Source: DATBGS01 sp036557885 (GTDB taxonomy: Bacteria; Chloroflexota; Ktedonobacteria; Ktedonobacterales; DATBGS01). Taken from it: a stretch of DNA of 52,516 nt. The stretch lies in the NCBI GenBank assembly GCA_036557885.1, contig DATBGS010000174.1, positions 1 to 52,516 of the forward strand. The letters are read 5' to 3'. The notes beneath the pieces were generated by a model that did no database searches, was not told the origin of the DNA, and worked only from the letters and a program-made list of their open reading frames with translations. Made by a program: the position numbers and the translations under genes. Positions 44,010 through 52,057 of this stretch are shown in pieces; the first letter of the stretch is position 1; each line of letters opens with the position of its first letter.

Positions 44010-45620
44010 CTACCCACAACAGGAACTTCCACCCCCACAGCAACCACCAGAGTTGGTCACCACTGGCAGAGGCTCCTGCCTACCTGCGGGCTTGGCGCTG
44101 GTGGTGGAAGCCATGAGCGGCTTGGTCGCCCGCACAAAGGCGCTGGCGAGTTTGCCATCGCCAGCCTCCCATCCGTCTGGGAGAGTCGCCGGATCGAGGC
44201 CAACCTCGGCCACGGTATAGCGACGAGTGATCTCAACGCTGATGTCTTCGAAGCCCGCCTCGGCCAGCATTTGCTGATAGGTCTCGATCTCCAGCGCTCC
44301 GGCCAGACATCCTACCCAGGCTTCCATGTTGCGGCGCAAAGCTTCGGGGACTGTGCCATCCGCCACGACATCGGAAACCGCAAACCTCCCCCCGGGTTTG
44401 AGGACACGGAATGCTTCGCGCAGCACCTGAGATTTGTCAGCGGCGAGATTGATCACACAATTGCTGATGACGACATCTACTGCCTGGGCGGGCAGTGGAA
44501 TGTCCTCAATGCGTCCTTTCAGGAACGCAACATTGGTTGCGCCCGCCTTAGCCTTATTGGCCTGGGCGAGGGCCAGCATCTCATCCGTCATATCGACGCC
44601 ATAGGCAAAACCGCTTGGCCCCACCCGATGGGCCGAGAGCAGCACATCAATTCCACCCCCAGACCCCAGGTCGAGCACTGTCTCGCCTTCGCGGAGGGAA
44701 ATCAAAGCCGTTGGATTGCCACAGCCGAGCGAGGCAAGGACTGCCTCTTCGGGCAAGCCGGCGACCTGGTCCGCCGAATACAGATCGCTCGTGACTGCCG
44801 AACCATTGGAGGAGCAGCAACCAGAGGCCAGTGTGCTGGTAGAGCAACAGCCACCTTCTCCTGCTTGAAGCACCCGATTGGCAGCTTGAGCATAGCGTTC
44901 GCGGACGCGCTCGGTGATATTGGTCTCATTCGATGCCTGGTCCGCCGTCGTTGGAGTCGTGGTCATAGGTCGTTCCTTTCTGGAGGGTCCAATGTGGAGG
45001 AAAGTAGGATCGCTCACCACTTCCGCCCTGCATGCTTGCGGGTCTGAGCCGCAGGCAAGCGTGGCACAGCGCTCACAATTGGGATGATAGGCGATGATAT
45101 TGCCGCGTCGGTCGAACTCAAAGTGGCAGCACTCCAGCAGCAGTTCGCGCAGCTTGTCACGAGCCCGCTGCACACGCGACTTGGCCCCGGAGAAGGACAG
45201 TCCCAGGTGCCCGGCAAGGGTCTTTTGGGGGAGTCCTTCCACCTCGGTCAGCAGCAGGACTTGTCGATAGGCCTGAGGCAGGCGTTGCACCAAGGGGAGA
45301 ATACATGGTAGCAACGACTGGACGGCTTCGTTCTCCTCGTCCTCCTCTGGCATAGCGAGCCGTTCGACCAGATCATCGGGCAGGGCGGTGGTAGCCTTGC
45401 TCTGCTGGTGGCGATAGTAATCGGTGATCACATGCCGGGCAATCTGATAGAGCCAGCTCCCCACCTTGTCCTGGGCACGCACCGTATCCAGGTGCGTGTG
45501 GATTTTGAGGAAGACCTCCTGCAAGAGATCGTCCACCTGCTGCTCATCCCGCACCTGCGTACGAATGAAGCGGCGCAGCGGCATATGAAAGTCTTCCCAC
45601 ACTTGCTCGGTCGTCATCAT
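44010..45620 (-). CDS. Fusion of SigZ-type ECF sigma factor and arsenite S-adenosylmethyltransferase (ArsM)
   Basis: 536 residues in one frame from the ATG at 45620 (AAAGGGG upstream). Residues ~1-190 are an ECF sigma of SigZ type: QQVDDLLQEVFLKIHTHLDT, VGSWLYQIARHVITDYYRHQ, TLAGHLGLSFSGAKSRVQRA, and the SigZ Cys-rich end LLLECCHFEFDRRGNIIAYH then PNCERCATLAC. A ~30-residue linker leads to ArsM: SLGCGNPTALISLREGETVL, VLDLGSGGGIDVLLSA (SAM motif), VDVVISNCVINLAADK and EAWVGCLAGALEI; the three catalytic cysteines fall at about 300, 388 and 438. The C-terminus is NSGGCCGGGSSCCG. An internal ATG (44966, MTTTPTTADQ, AAAGGAACG upstream) could also give free ArsM. ArsM methylates As(III). The sigma cysteines may sense arsenic (inference). 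Both halves look intact. Confidence 0.92.
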   Translation of the reverse strand: MMTTEQVWEDFHMPLRRFIRTQVRDEQQVDDLLQEVFLKIHTHLDTVRAQDKVGSWLYQIARHVITDYYRHQQSKATTALPDDLVERLAMPEEDEENEAVQSLLPCILPLVQRLPQAYRQVLLLTEVEGLPQKTLAGHLGLSFSGAKSRVQRARDKLRELLLECCHFEFDRRGNIIAYHPNCERCATLACGSDPQACRAEVVSDPTFLHIGPSRKERPMTTTPTTADQASNETNITERVRERYAQAANRVLQAGEGGCCSTSTLASGCCSSNGSAVTSDLYSADQVAGLPEEAVLASLGCGNPTALISLREGETVLDLGSGGGIDVLLSAHRVGPSGFAYGVDMTDEMLALAQANKAKAGATNVAFLKGRIEDIPLPAQAVDVVISNCVINLAADKSQVLREAFRVLKPGGRFAVSDVVADGTVPEALRRNMEAWVGCLAGALEIETYQQMLAEAGFEDISVEITRRYTVAEVGLDPATLPDGWEAGDGKLASAFVRATKPLMASTTSAKPAGRQEPLPVVTNSGGCCGGGSSCCG

Positions 45621-45654
45621 GTTCGTTTGCCCCTTTGCTCTCGGCCTCAGTCTG

Positions 45655-45680
45655 CAATACACCCCGGTAGACGCAGTTCC
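45655..45680 (-). promoter_or_regulatory. Candidate ECF-type promoter of the SigZ-ArsM gene
   Basis: On the minus strand GGAAC (45680-45676) is followed after 16 nt by TATTG (45659-45655), ~35 bp before the ATG. The GGAAC -35 is the usual ECF element, which would fit autoregulation by the sigma half. The -10 match is loose. Confidence 0.35.
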
Positions 45681-45682
45681 TC

Positions 45683-45717
45683 AAAAAAGGACGCAACCCC
45701 TGCTGGAGGTGTCCTTT
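45683..45717 (-). terminator. Hairpin terminator after the ArsN-type gene
   Basis: Minus strand: AAAGGAC (45717-45711) pairs with GTCCTTT (45692-45686) and is followed by more Ts. It overlaps the stop of the acetyltransferase gene and separates the MarR operon from SigZ-ArsM. Confidence 0.6.
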
Positions 45718-46332
45718 AGGCCAGGGGAGGAAGCTGATCTTTGTCCAAGACGAGCATTCCACTCGCCAGAACCGCTTCCCAGCTATCCAGCGTCTGGGCT
45801 TCTGCGAAAGAAAGCGGTGCGGCTGGCTCTGGTACATGGGACTGGAGGGTGCCTTGCCACCAGCCAACATCATGCCAGGCTCCCAGTTTATAGCCCACCT
45901 GCTGATAGACCCCAAGAGGACGCAGGCCCATGCGTTCATGTAAAGCCACGCTGGCCGCATTGGGCAGGGTAATCCCCGCATAGACGTTGAAGAAGCCTTG
46001 CAGACGCAGCAGGGCAAATAAGGAGGTATAGAGGGCGCGCCCAATGCCCTGACCACGCCATCGTTCGTGGAGGTACACCGAGACTTCTACGGACCACTGG
46101 TAGGCCGGGCGCGCTCGATACACACTGGCGTGGGCATATCCAACCACCTGCGCCTCCACTTCGTACACGACCCAAGGATGTGTGAGCAACTTCTGTTCAA
46201 TGCGCTGATGCATCTCCTCGACGGTGGGTGGGGCCAGCTCAAAAGAGGTGGGGTTGAAATGATCACGGGCACATAGATCGACTGGATAGCCAGAGCATCC
46301 GCTGTGCGCGCCAGACGAATACAGGTATTCAT
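45716..46332 (-). pseudogene. GNAT acetyltransferase (ArsN1/phosphinothricin-acetyltransferase-like), one frameshift
   Basis: From the ATG at 46332 the frame reads CIRLARTADALAIQSIYVPV, typical of the family start. Near 46258-46266 one base is missing; the rest continues in another frame as PTSFELAPPTVEEMHQRIEQ, HPWVVYEVEAQVVGYAHASV, VSVYLHERWRGQGIGRALYT (acetyl-CoA loop) and NAASVALHERMGLRPLGVYQ. The start overlaps the preceding stop (TGATG). ArsN-type enzymes acetylate organoarsenicals or phosphinothricin. A single lesion in an otherwise intact gene could be a recent mutation or a sequencing error. Confidence 0.78.
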
Positions 46333-46649
46333 CAGCATGACTCCGGCGTGGTCAGCAGGACGACCTGGCGTATTCCCAGCTGGGAGGCCCGCTCAAGCAC
46401 CTGGCGGACCAGCGTCTGGCCGAGGCCCTGTCCCCGTACCAAGGGTAGAACCCCTACCGAACGGAGCAGTACCGTGGCGCCGTAGCGTTCCAACCCCACA
46501 GTGCCCAGCAGGGTCTGGTCCTGGAAGGCGAGCAGAAACTCTACCAGATGTTCTTTCGCTCCCTCCAGGGGGAGATAGGCAGCATCAAGCAGTACGGCAA
46601 TCTGCGGCCAGTCATTATCGGTTGCCTGGCGAAACGTCAAGGGCGTCAT
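46332..46649 (-). CDS. GNAT acetyltransferase (ArsN2-like), C-terminally truncated
   Basis: 105 residues. FRQATDNDWPQIAVLLDAAY, LPLEGAKEHLVEFLLA and GVLPLVRGQGLGQTLVRQVL (the R-G-x-G-x-G acetyl-CoA loop) identify an ArsN2-like enzyme. It ends at VVLLTTPESC, where family members continue ~40 residues through an AEGFF-RLGF strand. The stop is fused into the next gene start (TGATG), suggesting a small deletion joined the two. Its ATG overlaps the MarR stop (ATGA). Probably inactive or weakened. Confidence 0.75.
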   Translation of the reverse strand: MTPLTFRQATDNDWPQIAVLLDAAYLPLEGAKEHLVEFLLAFQDQTLLGTVGLERYGATVLLRSVGVLPLVRGQGLGQTLVRQVLERASQLGIRQVVLLTTPESC

Positions 46650-47116
46650 ACGGGTTCCTCCTCACAGGTGTTTATTTTTGCCGTCTCGACGGCTTCCGCC
46701 TGGAGTGCCTGATGCAGCAGTTCAAGCGAGGCCGAGATACTCTGGCGCTGCTCAGGCGGGATACGGCCCATCACGCGCTCTGCGTGAGCATTTAGCGTGT
46801 CGTTGAGTTGCTGACAGCGTATCTCGCCCGCTCTTGAGAGCGCAATAGTGATCGTACGGTGATCGGTCATACCAGGCTGCTTTGTCAGCAGCCCCTCTTG
46901 CGCCAGCGTCTCCACCGCACGGCTGACCCATCCTTTGTCCAAGCCCAGGCGACGTCCTAACTCCGCCAGTGTTATGGGGCCAGAACGGCTTAATTCAGTC
47001 AGGATTTGGCATTGGGTGGAGGTTGTGCCCTGGCAACAGGCTACCTGTTCGCGTTGCATCTGGGCATGCAGACGCGCCACCTCGCGCAGAAGCGCGCCCG
47101 CCACACGGGTGTCCAT
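46646..47116 (-). CDS. MarR-family repressor with N-terminal cysteines, probable arsenic sensor
   Basis: 156 residues; GAGGAG precedes the ATG at 47116. MarR winged helix: ITLAELGRRLGLDKGWVSRA, VETLAQEGLLTKQPG, and the wing MTDHRTITIALSRAG. The motif VACCQGTTSTQCQIL places three cysteines near the dimer/HTH interface, as in MarR regulators found next to arsenic acetyltransferase genes. It heads the operon MarR-ArsN2-ArsN1. The consensus promoter just upstream carries two palindromes, consistent with autorepression relieved by thiol-reactive arsenic (inference). Confidence 0.92.
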   Translation of the reverse strand: MDTRVAGALLREVARLHAQMQREQVACCQGTTSTQCQILTELSRSGPITLAELGRRLGLDKGWVSRAVETLAQEGLLTKQPGMTDHRTITIALSRAGEIRCQQLNDTLNAHAERVMGRIPPEQRQSISASLELLHQALQAEAVETAKINTCEEEPV

Positions 47117-47133
47117 TCGTCTCCTCTTGTCTA

Positions 47134-47208
47134 GTTGTCTATGACATCGTTGTCATGGACAACAGTATGAGAGGCAATTATAGCAGCGCATCCTATTGTT
47201 GTCAATAG
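47134..47208 (-). promoter_or_regulatory. Consensus sigma-70 promoter with two palindromic operators
   Basis: On the minus strand TTGACA (47205-47200), a 17-bp spacer and TATAAT (47182-47177) are a perfect consensus promoter. The palindrome CTATTG-TTGT-CAATAG (47193-47208) overlaps the -35. A second, GTTGTCTATGACA (47134-47146) with TGTCATGGACAAC (47151-47163), matches 12 of 13 and lies just downstream of the start. These are strong MarR operator candidates. Confidence 0.8.
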
Positions 47209-47328
47209 CAACGTTCTCTGAAGTAGAATGAGTGGTGAGTGACAACAAAAGCAGTCTCACGCCCACTCCTCGCGAAGTAGCTGAAGAGCAAGAGCGCTCC
47301 CCTGTCAGACCAACAAAAGGCTTTCTTC

Positions 47329-47934
47329 TTACAACCATCCCTTCTGCTCAGCGAGGTAGGCGGCTTCCATGCGGTTGCGGACGCCCAGTTTCTGGATGGT
47401 AATGGAAAGGTGATTCCGCACCGTCCCTTCGGACAAGGAGAGCTGTGCGGCGATGTTAGCCAGGCTGGCGCCAGAGCGCGCAATGGCGAGTATCTCCCGT
47501 TCTCGGCTGGTGAGGGGATTGACGCCCTCGGAAAGAGCAGTGAGCGCGAGTTCGGGGTCTACTACTCGGTCCCCTTCCATGACCCGCCGGATCGCCACCG
47601 CTAACTGGCTGGCGGATGCCTCCTTGAGCAGAAACCCCACCACCCCGCTCTCCATCGCTCGCCGCAGATATCCACTGCGCCCAAAGGTGGTCAGGATCAC
47701 CACCCGGCAGGAGGGGAGCTGCTCAAGGAGCGCTTTGGCCGCGCTCAGCCCATCCTGGCCAGGCATTTCAATATCCAAAAGCGCCACATCCGGCTGCGTC
47801 TGGAGGGCAGTGGAGACGATGGCATCGCCGCGTGCGACCTCCGCCACCACTTCGATGTCACCCTCCAACCGCAAGAGGGCAGCCAGCGCCCCACGTACCA
47901 TCCCCTGATCTTCGGCCAACAACACCCGAATCAT
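47329..47934 (-). CDS. NarL/LuxR-type response regulator (DesR-like)
   Basis: 201 residues. Receiver: VLLAEDQGMVRGALAALLRL, phospho-Asp in VALLDIEMPGQDGLSAA, VVILTTFGRSGYLRRAM and GFLLKEAS. Output LuxR HTH: LTSREREILAIARSGASLAN, IAAQLSLSEGTVRNHLSITI and QKLGVRNRMEAAYLAEQKGW. The ATG overlaps the kinase stop (ATGA), so it is the cognate regulator of that kinase. It probably controls the upstream rifampicin-phosphotransferase-like gene and/or its own operon (inference). Confidence 0.94.
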   Translation of the reverse strand: MIRVLLAEDQGMVRGALAALLRLEGDIEVVAEVARGDAIVSTALQTQPDVALLDIEMPGQDGLSAAKALLEQLPSCRVVILTTFGRSGYLRRAMESGVVGFLLKEASASQLAVAIRRVMEGDRVVDPELALTALSEGVNPLTSREREILAIARSGASLANIAAQLSLSEGTVRNHLSITIQKLGVRNRMEAAYLAEQKGWL

Positions 47935-49241
47935 GTGGTCGCCTCCCCTCCAGCGGTTCGCTGCGCTCTAATCGGGAGGGCACCGTTCTCAGGCGCTTTG
48001 GAGGTGACCAGGGGTAATTTCACCTGGAGGCGGTAGACAGCGGCGCCGCCCGAATGACTGAGTCCGGCCTCCAGATGGCCACCCAGCAGAGCCGCACGCT
48101 CTGCCATCCCACGCAGTCCATGCCCAAAGGGAGGAAGCAGGGACCCTGCATCCCTGAAGGAGCTTCGGTCGTCGTTGGTCACTTCAGCACAGACTACGTC
48201 TGGCGCTTGCGTCACTCGGATGCGACACCAGCGGGCACGGCTGTGCCGGACCACATTGGTCACGCCCTCGCGTACCACCCAGGCCAGGGCCGCATCCAGC
48301 CCTGCGGGGAACGGAAGTGCTGGGCATTCCACCTGATGAGCGATGCCTGCTGCTTCGAGGACCTGCTCCGCACCCTCCAGAGCCAACCGGAGGGTGGGTT
48401 GCCGGTAGCCCGCCACGGCCTCACGTACCTCGCGTAAGGTCTGCCGGGCCACAGCCTCCACCTCATGGAGTTCCTGCTCCGCTCGCCTTGGGTCTTGAGC
48501 CAGGACGCGTCGTGCCAGCTCACTTTTGAGCGCGATCATGGAGAAGGTATGGCCCAGCAGATCATGCAGATCACGAGCGACCCGCAGCCGCTCCTCCATC
48601 ACCGCCAGGCGGGCCAGCTCGCGTCGAGCGGCTTGAAGCTCTCCAATGACCCGGAACAGGCGCGCTCCACCGAGCAGATCCAGCCCCAACGCTCGGATGA
48701 GCAGCAGGAGCGGGAGCAGATACAACCAATCCACAGAAGCAAGCCCTCCAGCCATCGTGATGCTGATCAGGACTGGGAGGACCATCAGGACCACCATGCT
48801 CAGCAAGGCTGCCTGGACTGGCAGCAGGACGCTAGCACTGGCACTGACTCCCATGAAGAGCCAGAGAAAGGCACGCCCAGAGCTCAGGCTGAGTACGAGG
48901 ACCAAGAGAAGCAACAGTGCCAAGAGGAGCAGGGACAGCCGGGGCTGTCGCCGGTGGCGTGCCCCCCGACTTGCTGGGTGAGGCCACATGAGCCAGGTGT
49001 AGCAGGCCGTGTACCCTACCAGCCCCGCAAGAGCCAGGTACATCTGCACGATGGAAGGCGGAGATTGGATCAGCGCAGCAATGGGAAACACCAGACAAAG
49101 CAGCCAGAAGTGCTGATACAGTCGCCAGAGTTGGAAGGAGATCCCACTGGAAGCGATGGACTCCTCGGCCCCTTCCAGCCCAAGGAGGAAGTCTTTCCAC
49201 CGCCTATACCCCTTGGTCAGCCAGCCGACTCTACGGTTCAT
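47931..49241 (-). CDS. Sensor histidine kinase, HisKA_3 (DesK-like)
   Basis: 436 residues from the ATG at 49241 (AAGGAGTG upstream). Several membrane helices in residues ~45-190 (FWLLCLVFPIAALIQSP, LSLLLLALLLLLVLVLSLSS, VQAALLSMVVLMVLPVLISI). HisKA_3 box RVARDLHDLLGHTFSMIALK contains the phospho-His. The ATPase domain has AWVVREGVTNVVRHSRARWC (N box) and PPFGHGLRGMAERAALLGGH (G2). DesK-type kinases sense membrane or cell-envelope stress. It starts 41 bp after the phosphotransferase-like gene, on the same strand. Confidence 0.93.
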   Translation of the reverse strand: MNRRVGWLTKGYRRWKDFLLGLEGAEESIASSGISFQLWRLYQHFWLLCLVFPIAALIQSPPSIVQMYLALAGLVGYTACYTWLMWPHPASRGARHRRQPRLSLLLLALLLLLVLVLSLSSGRAFLWLFMGVSASASVLLPVQAALLSMVVLMVLPVLISITMAGGLASVDWLYLLPLLLLIRALGLDLLGGARLFRVIGELQAARRELARLAVMEERLRVARDLHDLLGHTFSMIALKSELARRVLAQDPRRAEQELHEVEAVARQTLREVREAVAGYRQPTLRLALEGAEQVLEAAGIAHQVECPALPFPAGLDAALAWVVREGVTNVVRHSRARWCRIRVTQAPDVVCAEVTNDDRSSFRDAGSLLPPFGHGLRGMAERAALLGGHLEAGLSHSGGAAVYRLQVKLPLVTSKAPENGALPIRAQRTAGGEATT

Positions 49242-49282
49242 AGGTGAGCACTCCTTTCTCCCTGTCAAAACAGACGCATGTC

Positions 49283-52057
49283 TCACCCTCCTATTTTCTC
49301 ATCTTTCTGGTCATATTCTTCCCCGTTGTGCTCGATGACGATGGTACCTGCGCTGCCATCAATGGTAATGCGGCTGCCGGTGCGAATACGTCGGGTGGCG
49401 TCGGGGACACCAACCACGGCAGGAAGGCCATACTCGCGAGCGACAATCGCCCCGTGCGCCATCGCTCCGCCCACTTCCATCACCAGCCCCGCAGCCTGGA
49501 GGAAGAGGGGCGTCCATCCAGGGTCCGTCGAGGGCGTCACCAGAATTTCGCCAGGCAGCAGACGAGCGGTGTGCGGATCGAGGATCACTCGCGCCAGAGC
49601 CGTCACCTTGCCTGGGGAGGCAGGCGTTCCCTGGAGGGTGCCTTCTGCCTGGAGGGTGCCCGACTTGTTCTTTGCCTGATCAGCAGGTGCGGTCCCATCG
49701 GAGAGCAAGACGAGTGGCACCTGTCGACGTTTCAGTTCCTGTTCAAAGATGGCTCGTCGCGCGCTGACGTACTCGCGGACCTCTGCCCCCGCCAGAGCCG
49801 CGTGGAGTTCAGGAAAGGTGAGCCAGAAGACCTCTTCCGAAGCATCCAGCTTCCCAGCCTGTACGAAGGTTGCTCCCACCAACACGAGCTGCGCGCGTGC
49901 CTGGGCCAGGAGGAGCCCGATGACAAAGCGGGTCATCTCGCGGAAGCCAGCCAGCTCGTGGGCACGTTGCAGGAGAGAGCGCACCAGCCACCCACGTAGC
50001 CAGTGCTGGTGTCGAGCACGCTCGGAGAGCGTGGCGATCATGGTCTCAGCCGCCTGCCCAGCGCGGGAGAGTTGGCGATCCGGCGCGAAGGCGTGTTCCT
50101 CACCCTCGAGGTAGCTGGTGAGGAGCGACAGTACATAGGTCGGATCCTCTGACCAACGCGGCACCCCCAGATCGAGTTCACAGATGCTCTGATGGCCGTA
50201 CTCCTGAAGGAAGCGCGCGAGACCTTGCTGCACAAGTGTGGGGAGCCGACCCTGCTGATACTCCTGGGCGAGGCGCTCGGCTGGCAGGTTCTGGAGCAGG
50301 TGACTGCTGGCCCCATCTGTCCGCATCTCTTGAGCAAGCCGAAAGAGTGCCAGGTTCATCTGGGTGGTGGGATTGGCAGGCGAGCCACCCAGGACCACCT
50401 GGCACTCACTTTCAGAGGCCAGCTCCCCAAGCAGCTTCCGCGCCAGAGCGAAGCTCTGCATCCCAGCCAGCATCACAGGCGAGACGCGAAAGACCTGCCG
50501 CAAACTCTGGAGGAGGCGGCGCTCTGCCTCAGCAAGCTGAGTAGTGACATCAGCCGACGCATCCAAGTTATGGTGCTGCCGGAGGTGGTCCACCATGCGC
50601 TGTACCCTCCGGCTGGCAGCTTTCGGCGCGAGGAATGCCTGCACGAGATACCAGGGCAGGCGAGTGCTCAGCAGCAGGAGAGCTATCGCACGCCCAAACG
50701 TGCGGCGCGGTGTGGGGTACAGCGCGAGCCGGGAGTCGTTCACCAATAATTCAAGGCTCGTGGCCGCGTGGACCTCTGCCTCACGCATGGCTTCCAGGAG
50801 CAAGCGCCGCCCAAAGCCACTGCGCAAGGCGGCAGTGACCTCAAAGTACGGGCGATTGGCTGCCTCCTTGATGAAACTGGGACCGACCAGAGGATCAGGA
50901 GCGGAATGCCCGATGAGTGTGAGGAACCCAGAGGCCAGGAGCCGGAGCGCAGACAGTCCCAGCGGCATGAAGGGGCGATAGGTGCCTTGCTGGACCCCAA
51001 AGGCCAGATAGACGCTAAGGTGCTCATCTGTGTCCGGCGCCCCAGCCGGGAGAGGAAAGAGCGTCGTAATGGGGCGGGCCTGGAGCAAGAGAAGCTGGCC
51101 GGAAGCAATGGCCCACTCAATATCCTGGGGGGTTCCATACCAGGCTTCGACACGCGCCCCAACTGTCGCCAGGGCGCGAATCTGCTCGTCAGAAAGACAG
51201 GCCTGCGTGGGAGAGGCACCAGCTTCGACCTGGCAGGTTCCCCCTCCAACGGCAGCCCGGACCTGGATCTGTTTGTCGCCTAGCCAACGTTCGACGATCT
51301 CCCCAGTGCTGGTTTGCACCACAAACTGATCTGGGGTGGTCGCCCCCGAAACGACGGCTTCTCCCAGACCAGGATTGGCATTGATCACCGCTTCTCGCCG
51401 TTTCCCCGTGAGGGGGTTGGCGGTGAAAAGGACTCCAGCCACGTCAGCCGCTACCATCCGCTGCACCACGACAGCCAGGCGCACACTGCGAGGCCCTATT
51501 CCACGGCTGCTGCGGTATACTGTAGCGCGGTCTGTCCAGAGCGACGCAAAACACCGCTGGACCGCAGCCAGCACCGCTTCGATGCCGATGACATTGAGCC
51601 AGGTCTCCTGCTGCCCGGCAAAGGAAGCATCCGGCAAATCTTCGGCAGTGGCGGAGGAACGGACGGCGACTGGGGTGGGCGATCCAGCCGCGAGTGATTG
51701 GTAGGCGCACGTGATGGCCTCGTGGACCTCCGGCGGGAGCGGGGTCTGAGCAAAAGCGGTATGGAGAGAAGCGGCCAGTTCGATCTGGCGGGCGCTCTCC
51801 GCGCTGTCGGTGGTTTCCAGTACCGCCAGAGCGGAGGCAAGCCCGGCACGAGCCACAACCCGGTCATAGGCAGCAGTGGTAACACAGAACCCCGCTGGCA
51901 CGGGGAAACCGGCGCGAATCAGTTCCCCCAGGTTGGCCGCCTTGCCCCCGGCAAGCGGGAGCGAGGTCCGGTCAAGCTGCTCCAGGGGGACGACCAAAGG
52001 CGTGTCATCAGACTGGCTCCCATCTTCTGATGGGAACAGGCGATGCTCCAGACTCAT
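49283..52057 (-). CDS. Rifampicin-phosphotransferase-like PEP/pyruvate-binding enzyme
   Basis: 924 residues. Domain order is ATP-binding (residues ~1-340: LAGGKAANLGELIRAGFPVP, PVAVRSSATAEDLPDASFAG, MVAADVAGVLFTANPLTG, DIEWAIASGQLLLLQARPIT), a ~480-residue middle domain, then the swivelling His domain (EILVTPSTDPGWTPLFLQAA, VGGAMAHGAIVAREYGLPAV with the phospho-His). A C-terminal TIM barrel as in PEP synthase or PPDK is absent. This ATP-middle-His order is that of rifampicin phosphotransferases (Rph, ~865 residues), which inactivate rifamycins by phosphorylation. Substrate is not proven; the middle domain decides it. The ATG overlaps the stop of the upstream membrane protein (4 bp), and a two-component system follows. 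Confidence 0.85.
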   Translation of the reverse strand: MSLEHRLFPSEDGSQSDDTPLVVPLEQLDRTSLPLAGGKAANLGELIRAGFPVPAGFCVTTAAYDRVVARAGLASALAVLETTDSAESARQIELAASLHTAFAQTPLPPEVHEAITCAYQSLAAGSPTPVAVRSSATAEDLPDASFAGQQETWLNVIGIEAVLAAVQRCFASLWTDRATVYRSSRGIGPRSVRLAVVVQRMVAADVAGVLFTANPLTGKRREAVINANPGLGEAVVSGATTPDQFVVQTSTGEIVERWLGDKQIQVRAAVGGGTCQVEAGASPTQACLSDEQIRALATVGARVEAWYGTPQDIEWAIASGQLLLLQARPITTLFPLPAGAPDTDEHLSVYLAFGVQQGTYRPFMPLGLSALRLLASGFLTLIGHSAPDPLVGPSFIKEAANRPYFEVTAALRSGFGRRLLLEAMREAEVHAATSLELLVNDSRLALYPTPRRTFGRAIALLLLSTRLPWYLVQAFLAPKAASRRVQRMVDHLRQHHNLDASADVTTQLAEAERRLLQSLRQVFRVSPVMLAGMQSFALARKLLGELASESECQVVLGGSPANPTTQMNLALFRLAQEMRTDGASSHLLQNLPAERLAQEYQQGRLPTLVQQGLARFLQEYGHQSICELDLGVPRWSEDPTYVLSLLTSYLEGEEHAFAPDRQLSRAGQAAETMIATLSERARHQHWLRGWLVRSLLQRAHELAGFREMTRFVIGLLLAQARAQLVLVGATFVQAGKLDASEEVFWLTFPELHAALAGAEVREYVSARRAIFEQELKRRQVPLVLLSDGTAPADQAKNKSGTLQAEGTLQGTPASPGKVTALARVILDPHTARLLPGEILVTPSTDPGWTPLFLQAAGLVMEVGGAMAHGAIVAREYGLPAVVGVPDATRRIRTGSRITIDGSAGTIVIEHNGEEYDQKDEKIGG

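Noticed and set aside
43902..45047. 381-codon open frame on the plus strand
   Set aside because: Antisense to the SigZ-ArsM fusion, whose catalytic motifs are unambiguous.
48465..49247. 260-codon open frame on the plus strand
   Set aside because: Antisense to the DesK-like kinase; Gln/Glu-rich noise from the complementary codons.
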